Source: Euryarchaeota archaeon UBA256 (GTDB taxonomy: Archaea > Thermoplasmatota > Poseidoniia > Poseidoniales > Poseidoniaceae). From it: a stretch of DNA of 64,000 bases. Below are positions 27,121-35,750 of the stretch, piece by piece. Both the position numbers and the translations under genes were made by a program. The stretch lies in assembly GCA_002494645.1 (NCBI GenBank), contig DACE01000033.1, positions 78,563 to 142,562 on the forward strand. The letters run 5' to 3'. A model generated the notes under the pieces. It saw only the letters and a program-made list of their open reading frames with translations, had not been told where the DNA came from and did not search any database. Numbering within the stretch: position 1 is the first letter of the stretch; every line of letters starts with the position of its first letter.

Positions 27121-28704
27121 ATGGGCGACCTACGAAAGGATACTTGGGAATCCTTGAGTGGCTTGACGCTTCCATTAACCGGCCGTATTCCATCAGAACC
27201 TACCTCCATTTCTGACGCAGGTTCACCACCCTACACCAGAGGAATACACGAAACGATGTATCGTTCGCGATTGTGGACCATGCGCCAGTATGCTGGGTTT
27301 TCAAGTGCAAAGGAAACCAATGAACGATTCAAACTCCTCCTAGAGCGGGGTCAAATGGGCCTCTCAGTGGCTTTTGACTTACCAACTCAACTCGGGATGG
27401 ATGCGGATGATGAACTCTCTTTTGGTGAGGTCGGGAAAGTAGGCGTATCTATTTCATCGGTTGAAGATATGAAAGAACTTTACGATGGGATTCCACTAGA
27501 TCGAGTCAGTAGTTCTATGACAATCAATTCACCTGCTATGATCGTGTTAGCAATGTACATCGTAGCTGCAGAAGAACAGGGCGTCAGCATGGATCAACTT
27601 AGAGGTACCATTCAAAATGATATACTCAAAGAGTACATTGCTCGAGGAACCTATGTTTTTCCACCCAAGCCGAGCATGCGATTGATTACTGATATTTTCG
27701 AATATTGTTCACAACATGTCCCTCGATGGAATACAATTTCAATCTCAGGCTACCATATCAGGGAAGCAGGTTCGACTGCCGTTCAGGAATTAGCATTCAC
27801 GCTGTCAAATGCTATTGCCTACGTAGATGCTGCAATTGAATCTGGTTTGGAAGTCGATGATTTTGCACCTCGCCTATCCTTCTTCTTCAATTGTCACAAT
27901 GATTTCTTTGAGGAGATTGCAAAGTTCCGAGCCGCCCGAACCCTATGGTATGATTTGGTTCAGAAACGATACAAACCAACGAATCCAAAATCATCCATGT
28001 TGAGATTTCACACACAAGTTGCTGGTGTCAGCCTAACTGCCCAACAACCCCTCAACAATATCTCTAGAGTAACCATACAAGCACTCGCTGCCGTGATTGG
28101 CGGAACCCAAAGCCTCCACACAAACTCATATGACGAGGCTTTAGGTTTGCCCACAGAGGCATCGGCAACGGTAGCATTGCGGACCCAACAAATCATTGCT
28201 GAGGAATCAGGCGCTGCAGATGTGGTTGACCCGATTGGCGGGTCATATTATGTTGAAGAATTGACGAAAGAAATATACAGCCGAGCGCTGCATGAGATTG
28301 AAGCTATTGAACGCAAAGGTGGTGCCATGGCTGCGATAGAACAAGGGTGGCAACAACAAGAAATTCATCAATCGGCCTATCGTTATATGAATGAAATTGA
28401 GCAAAAACAACGTAACATAGTAGGCGTAAATCACGGTGTTATGGACGAATTACAAGAAATCCCAGTGATGCAGATCAATCCCAAAATAGGAGATGAACAA
28501 GCAGCCAAGTTGAAAACACTCCGGGCAAATCGTAATCAAGAACTCGCTGAATCATGCCTACAGAAGATTCGAAATGGTATTGTTGACGATGATAACCTCT
28601 TCCCTCATGTCATTGAAGCTGTGCGCGCTCGGTGTACACTGGGCGAGATTATGAACGTCATGAAAGATGATTTTGGAACCTACATGGCTCCGAGTGGATT
28701 TTAG
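27121..28704 (+). CDS. Methylmalonyl-CoA mutase, large (catalytic) subunit
   Basis: Interconverts methylmalonyl-CoA and succinyl-CoA using adenosylcobalamin. The 527 residues form the TIM-barrel catalytic part: YRSRLWTMRQYAGFSSAKETN near the N-terminus (substrate-binding Tyr/Arg region), LSVAFDLPTQLGMD, SISGYHIREAGST, and GTQSLHTNSYDEALGLP. The C-terminal cobalamin-binding domain (DxHxxG) is absent, as in archaeal split mutases where a separate small subunit supplies it; that subunit is not in this window. The epimerase gene follows directly. With it, propionyl-CoA-type carbon can reach the citric acid cycle. Confidence 0.95.
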   Translation: MGDLRKDTWESLSGLTLPLTGRIPSEPTSISDAGSPPYTRGIHETMYRSRLWTMRQYAGFSSAKETNERFKLLLERGQMGLSVAFDLPTQLGMDADDELSFGEVGKVGVSISSVEDMKELYDGIPLDRVSSSMTINSPAMIVLAMYIVAAEEQGVSMDQLRGTIQNDILKEYIARGTYVFPPKPSMRLITDIFEYCSQHVPRWNTISISGYHIREAGSTAVQELAFTLSNAIAYVDAAIESGLEVDDFAPRLSFFFNCHNDFFEEIAKFRAARTLWYDLVQKRYKPTNPKSSMLRFHTQVAGVSLTAQQPLNNISRVTIQALAAVIGGTQSLHTNSYDEALGLPTEASATVALRTQQIIAEESGAADVVDPIGGSYYVEELTKEIYSRALHEIEAIERKGGAMAAIEQGWQQQEIHQSAYRYMNEIEQKQRNIVGVNHGVMDELQEIPVMQINPKIGDEQAAKLKTLRANRNQELAESCLQKIRNGIVDDDNLFPHVIEAVRARCTLGEIMNVMKDDFGTYMAPSGF

Positions 28705-28713
28705 GTGATTCGA

Positions 28714-29154
28714 ATGGATTTTGGCCCGATTTACATTGACCACATTGGTATCGCTACGACAAATCTTGACGAAGGGAGTCGGTTTTGGTCACTTCTTGGT
28801 CTGTCGCAAGGTGCTGTAGATGAACGAGTCGAAGATCAGGGAGTAATAACTCGGTTCTTCGCAACAGACAAAGTAGGGGGGGACGCTCATCCACCCAACA
28901 TCGAGTTGCTTGAACCAACCGGCGCAGATACGCCGATTGGTAAATTTCTAGAAAAGAGGGGGGCTGGAATTCAACAACTCTGTTTGAGTGTTTCCAATCT
29001 GACGTTATTGCTGGATTATCTTAAGGAAAACAACATCCAATTGATCGATGAAGAACCCCGTAAAGGAGCTGGTGGCCATTGGATAGCCTTCGTCCACCCT
29101 CGTTCAACCGGTGGCGTCTTGGTTGAATTAACACAACGTGAATCAACTTCGTAG
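28714..29154 (+). CDS. mce: Methylmalonyl-CoA epimerase
   Basis: A VOC/glyoxalase-fold epimerase that converts (S)- to (R)-methylmalonyl-CoA for the mutase. DHIGIATTNLDEGSRFW at the N-terminus gives the first metal His; IELLEPTG and the Glu in GGVLVEL give further metal ligands; the GAGIQQLCLSV stretch starts the second half. ATG 28714 follows AGGTGATTC; a GTG at 28705, directly after the mutase stop, adds three residues. The pairing with the mutase gene makes the assignment firm. Confidence 0.93.
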   Translation: MDFGPIYIDHIGIATTNLDEGSRFWSLLGLSQGAVDERVEDQGVITRFFATDKVGGDAHPPNIELLEPTGADTPIGKFLEKRGAGIQQLCLSVSNLTLLLDYLKENNIQLIDEEPRKGAGGHWIAFVHPRSTGGVLVELTQRESTS

Positions 29155-29194
29155 AACAGAATGCCTATAATCGGCCTCGGTGAGTTGCTACCTG

Positions 29195-29500
29195 ATGAGG
29201 ACCTGCGTTGACCAACTTCTTGCGCTACCACACATAGATGCACCCAGGCTCAAAGGCGAAGTCAGTTATCTGGCGGGTCGCTTAGAACAACTCCGATTGC
29301 AACGTTCAATCACCAACGAGGCATATTTGGACGCTGGTGCAATTCAGGGAGCTATTGAAATGGTGGCTAACATGATCGATATGGGTGTTGGTCAGACAGA
29401 GATTCAAGAACATCTTAGGTCAACATTACAGCGTGCCCAACGTATTGAAAACAAGCATCCTGGGCTCAATTGGGCCGTTGAATCTGGACGAGCGAGTTGA
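29195..29500 (+). CDS. Hypothetical helical protein
   Basis: 101 residues from ATG 29195, mostly helical and without cysteine clusters or membrane segments. It lies between the epimerase gene and the ABC ATPase gene, 7 bases before the latter, so it is probably part of the ABC transporter operon. I do not recognise a family. A GTG at 29180 would add five residues. Confidence 0.55.
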   Translation: MRTCVDQLLALPHIDAPRLKGEVSYLAGRLEQLRLQRSITNEAYLDAGAIQGAIEMVANMIDMGVGQTEIQEHLRSTLQRAQRIENKHPGLNWAVESGRAS

Positions 29501-29507
29501 AATTGAT

Positions 29508-30332
29508 ATGGAGCAATCCTTGCTCAGCGTCCGTGATGTGACGAAGTCGTTCGGTGAAATAGAAGCCTTGTCCCATGTATCACTTGACATTTTTGAAGGC
29601 GAGATTATTGGCCTTGTAGGTTCCAATGGCGCAGGAAAGACAACGCTTCTCAGGCTACTTTCAGGAGTCTACCGGCCATCATCGGGGTCCATAACGCTCG
29701 GTAATGGTTCACCTGTATCAGAAAGCCGTCAATATCTTGGAGTTGTACCTGAGAGTACTGGATTGTATTCGCGCCTAACTGCATGGGAAAATATTCGTTA
29801 CCATAGCAGATTGTACGGGGTGAGCGATGATGAAGCATGGAAACGTACCTCATTCTTTGCAAATCACCTTGGAATGTCAGATTCATTGGGCCGCCATACC
29901 AAGGGCTTTTCGCGAGGAATGCGTCAAAAGACCGCTCTCTTGCGAGCACTTGCTCATGCGCCAAGAGTTCTTTTGCTTGATGAGCCTACAGCTGGACTCG
30001 ATGTGACAAGCGCAAGAACGGTTCGACAACTGGTTGAAGACCTCGGCAAACAAGGCGGGACCGTTGTCTATTCAACCCATCAACTTGCTGAGGCCGAACA
30101 AGTCTGCAATAGGATTGTCATCATACACAACGGTGAAGTCCGAGCAGACGGAACCCCTCAAGAATTGATGGAACGGACCGACACGCAACGACTTGAGGAT
30201 GCATATGTCAATTTGACACATGACCAAGCTCGTATACGAACGGAAGACGCTAAACCCATGTCAAAATGGGCGAAGTGGTGGAGAGGGTTATTTACGCCAA
30301 AAATACCATTAGGGGTGATTGAGGATGAGTAA
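29508..30332 (+). CDS. ABC transporter ATP-binding protein (NatA-like)
   Basis: Cytoplasmic ATPase of an ABC-2-type exporter. Walker A is GSNGAGKTT, the signature motif region is FSRGMRQKTALLRALA, Walker B LLLDEPTAGLD, and the switch His lies in YSTHQL. The chain starts at ATG 29508 (MEQSLLSVRDVTKSFG). A C-terminal basic/aromatic stretch follows the domain. Its 3' end overlaps the permease start by 8 bases, so both are coexpressed. Related systems export sodium, drugs or lipids; substrate unknown. Confidence 0.93.
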   Translation: MEQSLLSVRDVTKSFGEIEALSHVSLDIFEGEIIGLVGSNGAGKTTLLRLLSGVYRPSSGSITLGNGSPVSESRQYLGVVPESTGLYSRLTAWENIRYHSRLYGVSDDEAWKRTSFFANHLGMSDSLGRHTKGFSRGMRQKTALLRALAHAPRVLLLDEPTAGLDVTSARTVRQLVEDLGKQGGTVVYSTHQLAEAEQVCNRIVIIHNGEVRADGTPQELMERTDTQRLEDAYVNLTHDQARIRTEDAKPMSKWAKWWRGLFTPKIPLGVIEDE

Positions 30333-31542
30333 TTCAGCCCTCCGAATTGGAACCATCGCCAAGAAAGAATTGGTCGAATTCGTCCGGGATTGGCGAACCA
30401 TTGTCGCCATTCTCATTATTCCGTTGTTAATGTTCCCACTCCTGTTCATTTTGTTCCCTCTTCTCCTCGCATCTGAAGCCGCTGAGATGGAGAATGTCAT
30501 GGTGGAAGTGATCGTTCAGTCCAATGATTTACCCGCAGAATTGGGTTTATCATTCAACGCATCCAACATGAATGTCACGTATGAATCACTTTCAGACCAC
30601 GAATATCTCTCTACGCCTGGGGAGGATCAACAGCGATTGAGAAATTCAACAATTGATGCGATTGTACGACTCAGAGGGAATGGAACCGTGCTTGAATATT
30701 CAATCCTCTACATGTCAACATCTGAACAAAGTCAGGAAGCGAGAAGCCGTACATATGAAGTTCTATCACAATGGGAACTAAACGAAACGGAACGACGAAT
30801 CGTTGCGGCAGGCCTTGATCCGAACGAAACACTGGACCCACTCCAATGGAACGGGGATTTTGCTGAAAGTGATGTTGCAACACAAGGGGAACAAGCAGGA
30901 ATGGCTCTCTCCCTGTTCATACCGTTGGTACTTGCAGTATGGACGTTCTCATCTGCCATTCAACCTTCCATAGATATGACTGCGGGAGAACGTGAACGCG
31001 GCACACTTGAAGCCTTGTTGGGTTTACCGTGCAGCCGTATGGAATTACTGTTTGGAAAGTGGCTTGCTGTTGCGACCATCACTGGCGTAGGCGTCCTCCT
31101 GCAAGTTGCAGGGCTCTTGTTTGCGATTGGTTATTTAGCATCGTCAGACCTCATATCCGCACCGACGGTTTCACTCGCTGCATTGATGCTCCTCATCGTC
31201 GCAGTTCTCCTGTTTGCAATTATGGTCGTTGCTTTTGAACTCGCGCTCGCTATGCGCTCACATAGTGTGAAAGAAGCTGGTTCAATTCTCGGGCCTGCAT
31301 TGCTCTTGATTCTCTTTCCGGCTCTGTTCACACAGGTCATCAATCTTGATGGAATCGAATCCTTCTGGTTTGCCATACCCGTCGTGAATGTATTGCTTGC
31401 ATTGAGGGAATTACTCATGAATCGAATCGTTGGCACCCATATCGTAATTTGGTTGGTCAGTTCAACCCTATATGCCTTGGGTGCTGCTTTCTATGCTGCT
31501 CGCCAGTTCAAACGCGAAGATATTGTCACAAGCCTGTCTTAA
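30325..31542 (+). CDS. ABC-2 type permease (NatB-like)
   Basis: Membrane partner of the preceding ATPase. The first transmembrane helix (about residues 28-48) is followed by a roughly 160-residue external loop and then about five helices, the NatB/ABC-2 plan. The conserved cytoplasmic stretch TAGERERGTLEALL, which contacts the ATPase, is present. ATG 30325 lies within the end of the ATPase gene; a TTG two codons earlier is possible. Sodium export is the role of Bacillus NatAB but cannot be assumed here. It ends by overlapping the convergent aminotransferase gene by 4 bases. Confidence 0.9.
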   Translation: MSNSALRIGTIAKKELVEFVRDWRTIVAILIIPLLMFPLLFILFPLLLASEAAEMENVMVEVIVQSNDLPAELGLSFNASNMNVTYESLSDHEYLSTPGEDQQRLRNSTIDAIVRLRGNGTVLEYSILYMSTSEQSQEARSRTYEVLSQWELNETERRIVAAGLDPNETLDPLQWNGDFAESDVATQGEQAGMALSLFIPLVLAVWTFSSAIQPSIDMTAGERERGTLEALLGLPCSRMELLFGKWLAVATITGVGVLLQVAGLLFAIGYLASSDLISAPTVSLAALMLLIVAVLLFAIMVVAFELALAMRSHSVKEAGSILGPALLLILFPALFTQVINLDGIESFWFAIPVVNVLLALRELLMNRIVGTHIVIWLVSSTLYALGAAFYAARQFKREDIVTSLS

Positions 31543-33071
31543 GCACCAAAGGCAAGCAAACTTTCTCGTACAACTTTGAGGATTAGGTCAATTTCTTCAC
31601 TTGTTATGTTAAAATGTGGAGTAAATCTAAGTGCATTTTTACCGCCATGGATTACGCCCAAACCACGTTTCCTGCACCATGGTTCAACAGCGTGCTGACC
31701 AACAACGGGGAAGCGGGAAGGTTCGAGTTCTGCACTGCAGAGAAGCCCCGTCCCTTGCACTTTGGTTATGACATCTGGAAATTCTGCCTGTAAGGTCTTG
31801 AGTTTGGCTACAAATTCATCACCGCGGTCTCGGATATTTTGTCTTAAATCAGGCGTAATCCGGTCGAGAACAGCCACAGCGGTTTCAAGGGCTCGGGGAT
31901 TGGTTGTCATCGTGTTGCCATAGATTCCAGTTACGTAGAGCGAAGATGCGCGTTCGTTCATGCCGAGGACAGAAAGTGGATATTGGCCTGCATTCATTGC
32001 TTTCGACCAGGTTTCGAGATCTGGTGCTTCACAATCGGAAAACCCATCATAATCAATGACGGACAAGGTGCCTTGTCCCCGAATTCCTGCTTGAATTGAA
32101 TCTACGAGGAGGAGGCTGCCGTGCTCGAGCGTCCGTTGGCGGGCTGCATCGTAGAATTCTCGCGTGACGCACTGACCTGGGTTCCCCTCACCCTGTACCG
32201 GTTCAATGGCGAGTAATTCAATGAAGACACCGTGACGTTCTGCGTGATCGTAAGCAGCATGCATCGCCTTGACGTCATTAGCAGGAATCAATATGAGGTT
32301 ATCTCGATTCTGGAAACTGGCCAGGTGAGCATCATATTTCCCTTTACAAGAATGTGACATTTGAGCGGGGCGGTCTGTACGACCGTGAAATCCTTGCTCA
32401 ATAGCCATAATTTTGATTGTATGACCCTCATAGCGACCGCCTGGTTGCGTCATCAACTTTGCATTAACATCAGCGATTCTCAAACTAACTGTGACGGATT
32501 CTGAACCACTGTTCATGCAAATGAATTTGTCAAATGGGCAATGCCCGTGGGTATGGCCGAGCTCTCTGCGAAGCCGTTCCTCCAAGCGCTTTTGAGAAAA
32601 TGATGCCGTCATGACATTCGCCATGACCCAATTATCCGACATTGAATCAATGATTTCTTGCGGCCCATGACCCGCCCCGAGCATGCCGTATCCACCGTTG
32701 TCATGTACAACTGCTCCGTGAGATGTAATGACCCAAGGACCTCGTGCTGCGATGGCTACATACGGATTCACGGTATCTGGGTTGTAGAAGTTGACAAAAC
32801 CAGCCTGAAGGTCATGAATGAGTTGATCTTCGGATTGACCGAGATATCGGTCACCGAATTCCCCACTCAACTCGAGGTAACGCTCGTATCCGTTGGCAAT
32901 GGCCATTCCGAGTTTAGGATCGTGTTCTAAAAAGAAGAGAATTTCTTCCTTGGATAATCCAGGAGTCGTTATACCGCCCATTTGAGACCGGATTTCATCC
33001 AATGAAGTCAAGGCATCACTTGCGAGCGTGCTTTGCATAACCATATGTCCTTGAAGGACTCCTTTGAACAT
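31539..33071 (-). CDS. Class-III PLP aminotransferase with N-terminal extension
   Basis: A fold-type I aminotransferase. NGGYGMLGAGHG, MNSGSESVTVSLRIA (PLP phosphate), EPVQGEGNPG and LVDSIQAGIRGQG (PLP Asp) are seen; the Schiff-base Lys is in SKAMNAGQYPLS, which recalls ornithine aminotransferase. About 90 residues precede the normal domain start, longer than the family. Possible substrates are ornithine, lysine or a related omega-amine; not assignable. The start is uncertain: ATG 33071 is used here, 33047 and 33041 are alternatives, and 33122 would add a hydrophobic, basic stretch and overlap the tandem repeats of the next operon. Confidence 0.88.
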   Translation of the reverse strand: MFKGVLQGHMVMQSTLASDALTSLDEIRSQMGGITTPGLSKEEILFFLEHDPKLGMAIANGYERYLELSGEFGDRYLGQSEDQLIHDLQAGFVNFYNPDTVNPYVAIAARGPWVITSHGAVVHDNGGYGMLGAGHGPQEIIDSMSDNWVMANVMTASFSQKRLEERLRRELGHTHGHCPFDKFICMNSGSESVTVSLRIADVNAKLMTQPGGRYEGHTIKIMAIEQGFHGRTDRPAQMSHSCKGKYDAHLASFQNRDNLILIPANDVKAMHAAYDHAERHGVFIELLAIEPVQGEGNPGQCVTREFYDAARQRTLEHGSLLLVDSIQAGIRGQGTLSVIDYDGFSDCEAPDLETWSKAMNAGQYPLSVLGMNERASSLYVTGIYGNTMTTNPRALETAVAVLDRITPDLRQNIRDRGDEFVAKLKTLQAEFPDVITKVQGTGLLCSAELEPSRFPVVGQHAVEPWCRKRGLGVIHGGKNALRFTPHFNITSEEIDLILKVVRESLLAFGA

Positions 33072-33120
33072 TGGCCTCAAAAGCGTTACAGTCGCACTGT
33101 TCTTTCTGAACAATAATAGC

Positions 33121-33142
33121 ATGGTAATACTATGGTAATACT
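33121..33142. repeat. Perfect 11-bp tandem repeat, candidate operator
   Basis: ATGGTAATACT occurs twice back to back, one helical turn apart, in the divergent region between the aminotransferase and the ribbon-helix-helix gene. An AT-rich element (ATAATAG, 33113-33119) lies just upstream, so bound protein would cover the expected start of plus-strand transcription. Direct repeats of this spacing suit ribbon-helix-helix dimers; binding is inferred. Confidence 0.45.
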
Positions 33143-33169
33143 TATACGCAGTTGATAGGAGGAGTCAAC

Positions 33170-33331
33170 GTGCCTAAGATTTCATTGGACATGCCAGCAG
33201 AACTGGTCGAAGACCTTCGAAACCATGTGGGAGACGAGAAAAAATTTGTGAGTTTGGCAGACGCTGTGCGAACAGCTTGTCGCAAATTGCTCGACCAACT
33301 TGATGAAATTGATGCAAGGCACGGACGATGA
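33170..33331 (+). CDS. Short ribbon-helix-helix regulator
   Basis: A 53-residue protein starting at GTG 33170, preceded by the strong ribosome site AGGAGGAG. Its sequence begins PKISLDMPAELVEDL and continues with FVSLADAVRTACRKLLDQL, the strand-helix-helix pattern of CopG/NikR-type DNA-binding proteins. It lies 9 bases before folE in the preQ0 operon and 27 bases after a perfect tandem repeat, so it is probably the operon's own regulator. A dimer would be the DNA-binding form. Function by homology pattern and position; no ligand domain is present. Confidence 0.72.
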   Translation: MPKISLDMPAELVEDLRNHVGDEKKFVSLADAVRTACRKLLDQLDEIDARHGR

Positions 33332-33340
33332 GGGTTCATC

Positions 33341-33916
33341 ATGGCAACAAAGGACGAAGCAATGAAGGCTGTCAAAATCCTTCTTGAATACATAGAAGGG
33401 GAAAAGTATGTTGAGCGCGAAGGGCTTATGCGGACACCGGAACGTGTTGTTGAATCGTGGGATGAAATCTTCGCTGGATACAAGATGGATTCAACAGAGA
33501 TCTTGGAGGCAACCTTCAACGCTGAAGGATATGATGGAATTGTATTACTCAGGAATATTGAGTTCACTTCAATGTGTGAGCATCACCTCCAACCTTTTCG
33601 CGGACGAGCTCATATCGCCTACATTCCAATTGAACGTATTGCAGGCATCAGTAAACTCGCCCGTATCCTTGAACTGCATGCGCGACGCTTACAAAATCAA
33701 GAGCGTATAACGAAACATATTGCAGATGACCTTGAACGTGAGCTTCACCCATTGGGTACTGCAGTTATCATTGAAGCCTCGCATGGCTGTATGCAATGTC
33801 GTGGCGTAGCAAAACAACAAGCCATCATGACGACCTCTGCTATGAGAGGGGTGTTTTTCGAACGTCAAGAGGCACGTGCAGAACTTATGCAACTCATCCA
33901 ACAGCCAAAACTTTGA
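33341..33916 (+). CDS. folE: GTP cyclohydrolase I (FolE type)
   Basis: Opens GTP to 7,8-dihydroneopterin triphosphate, the first step toward preQ0. The zinc ligands are visible in SMCEHHLQPF and in ASHGCMQCRG, and GLMRTPERV is the N-terminal family motif. 191 residues is normal. Most Euryarchaeota use the unrelated MptA (type IB) enzyme, so this bacterial/eukaryotic-type FolE is notable. It is encoded between the ribbon-helix-helix regulator and queE, and may serve both deazaguanine and pterin synthesis. Confidence 0.96.
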   Translation: MATKDEAMKAVKILLEYIEGEKYVEREGLMRTPERVVESWDEIFAGYKMDSTEILEATFNAEGYDGIVLLRNIEFTSMCEHHLQPFRGRAHIAYIPIERIAGISKLARILELHARRLQNQERITKHIADDLERELHPLGTAVIIEASHGCMQCRGVAKQQAIMTTSAMRGVFFERQEARAELMQLIQQPKL

Positions 33917-33924
33917 GGGATTGC

Positions 33925-34584
33925 ATGGATCCAGTTAATTGTCAGCGTTCAGGAAATGAGGTAGGCGACCAAGCTGAAGACCTTGCTTTTGAATACAACA
34001 TTGTTGAAATTTTTCACTCTGTTCAGGGCGAAGGCTACAGATCTGGAATTCCCCATGTATTCATTCGATTCGGAGTATGCAACCTTAGGTGCGAGTGGTG
34101 TGATACAAATTTTGACGAATACGAAGTCCTTCCGGCAATCGAAGTCTTGGCGGAGGTTCTCAAGTACAACACGAAAAATGTGATTTTCACAGGTGGTGAA
34201 CCCATGCTTAATGATTTGTGGCCACTTGCACGCCTCCTCAAACGAAGAGGATACCATCTTTCAGTTGAGACCAACGGCACCATTGCCGTTCCTGAAGGAT
34301 TGATCGATTGGATTTGTGTATCTCCCAAAGACCAGATGTATCCCGGCGTTTCTATTCGACAACAAACTGGTGACGAATTGAAATGCGTTTATGTCGGCCA
34401 ACCCCTGAAAATGTACGATGAATTACGCCAGGGTTTCGATCATTGGTTCCTGCAACCATGCTATGATGAAAACCAAAGCGTTGAACAAAATGGAACACTG
34501 TTCGCCTTGACCGAACAGGTTGTTAAGAACAATCCAGAGTGGAGATTGTCATTACAGACTCATAAGTGGATGGGTATATTGTAG
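33925..34584 (+). CDS. queE: 7-carboxy-7-deazaguanine synthase
   Basis: Radical-SAM enzyme that converts 6-carboxytetrahydropterin to 7-carboxy-7-deazaguanine. The cluster motif C52-x3-C56-x2-C59 reads CNLRCEWC and follows QGEGYRSGIPHVFIRFG, the QueE signature; FTGGEPML is the SAM-side GGE motif. ATG 33925 lies 9 bases after folE; the frame extends upstream into folE but without support. Its last 19 bases overlap a possible ATG of the queC fusion at 34566. Confidence 0.95.
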   Translation: MDPVNCQRSGNEVGDQAEDLAFEYNIVEIFHSVQGEGYRSGIPHVFIRFGVCNLRCEWCDTNFDEYEVLPAIEVLAEVLKYNTKNVIFTGGEPMLNDLWPLARLLKRRGYHLSVETNGTIAVPEGLIDWICVSPKDQMYPGVSIRQQTGDELKCVYVGQPLKMYDELRQGFDHWFLQPCYDENQSVEQNGTLFALTEQVVKNNPEWRLSLQTHKWMGIL

Positions 34585-34595
34585 GGGGGAAAACG

Positions 34596-35750
34596 ATGTA
34601 TGCAGTGATGGCTCTCAGTGGGGGAATGGATTCAACATCTTTGTTGTTGAACTTGCTCTCACGGAACATGACTGTCACATGTCTTAGTTTTGATTACGGT
34701 CAAAAGCACAAGATTGAACTTGAACGTGCTACTTCTCTGATCGAATATCTTCGTAGCCATGCCATCAACGTCCAACACCATACCATTGACCTCACATCAG
34801 CAACCGCACTTTTTACTAGTGATTTACTCAAAAGCGGTGACGAAGTACCCAAAGGCCATTATGAAGAAGAAAGCATGAAGGCAACGGTCGTGCCAAATCG
34901 CAATGCAGTTTTTGCGTCCTTGCTTTACGGTACTGCATTGTCATTGTCAACGGACCATGGTGAGGATGCCGTAGTCGCTTTGGGAGTACATAGCGGCGAC
35001 CATGCAATCTATCCAGACTGTAGGCCTGAATTCTATCGCGCAATTGAACACGCCTTTGCAATTGGAAATTGGGGGAGTGAACGCATTTCATTTGAACTAC
35101 CTTATCTCCAAGAAGATAAAGTAGGTATCTTGAACGATGCGATACAATCTATTGAAAAATTGGGCCTTAATTTTGATGAGGTTTTTCGGCGAACGATAAC
35201 ATCTTACGAACCCGATTCATCGGGTCGGAGCAATGGTAAAACTGGGTCAGATGTGGAACGCATTTTGGCCTTTCATGAGATTGGACGGATTGATCCCATC
35301 GAATATGTGAGCCCTTGGAATGAAGTACTGGAACATGCATTATCGGTAGAACAACAACACAGAGATGAGGAATACCGTGAACGTTTGACGCCCCTACAAT
35401 ATCATGTCACGCGTCAACAAGGTACAGAGCATGCCTTTACTGGTGAATACTGGAATGAACAACGTGGAGGGGATTATGTATGCATATGTTGTCAGACACT
35501 CCTGTTCAAATCGACAATGAAATTTGATTCAGGGTGTGGGTGGCCTTCTTTCCATAGCGAACATGAGGAGGCCAACATCAAACGATTGGAGGATCGAACA
35601 CACGGGATGCTACGTGTTGAGGTGCGATGTGAACGTTGCGACGCTCATTTAGGTCATGTATTCAATGATGGCCCGAAACAGTTTGGTGGGGAACGGTATT
35701 GTATCAATTCAGCATCGATGATTTTTAGTGAATGGAGTGATGAGAATTGA
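34596..35750 (+). CDS. queC: QueC-MsrB fusion: preQ0 synthase plus methionine sulfoxide reductase B
   Basis: Residues 1 to about 245 are QueC (7-cyano-7-deazaguanine synthase): the PP-loop SGGMDST, VPNRNAVF, and GVHSGDHAIYPDCRPEF are intact. Residues about 265-384 are a complete MsrB: zinc pairs Cys296/Cys299 and Cys345/Cys348, SGCGWPSF, and catalytic Cys369 in RYCINSAS. In the QueC half the four usual zinc cysteines are replaced: Ser203, Asn213, Thr216 and Asp219, although the surrounding SYEPDSSGRSNGKTGSD keeps the family's shape and spacing. ATG 34596 follows AGGGGGG; ATG 34566 would add ten residues inside queE. queD follows with a 4-base overlap. Confidence 0.93.
   Translation: MYAVMALSGGMDSTSLLLNLLSRNMTVTCLSFDYGQKHKIELERATSLIEYLRSHAINVQHHTIDLTSATALFTSDLLKSGDEVPKGHYEEESMKATVVPNRNAVFASLLYGTALSLSTDHGEDAVVALGVHSGDHAIYPDCRPEFYRAIEHAFAIGNWGSERISFELPYLQEDKVGILNDAIQSIEKLGLNFDEVFRRTITSYEPDSSGRSNGKTGSDVERILAFHEIGRIDPIEYVSPWNEVLEHALSVEQQHRDEEYRERLTPLQYHVTRQQGTEHAFTGEYWNEQRGGDYVCICCQTLLFKSTMKFDSGCGWPSFHSEHEEANIKRLEDRTHGMLRVEVRCERCDAHLGHVFNDGPKQFGGERYCINSASMIFSEWSDEN

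Noticed and set aside
34596..35750. QueC as part of an antiphage (CBASS-like or DNA deazaguanine) system
   Set aside because: The tight folE-queE-queD context points to ordinary preQ0 synthesis; no nucleases, cyclases or effector genes are nearby.
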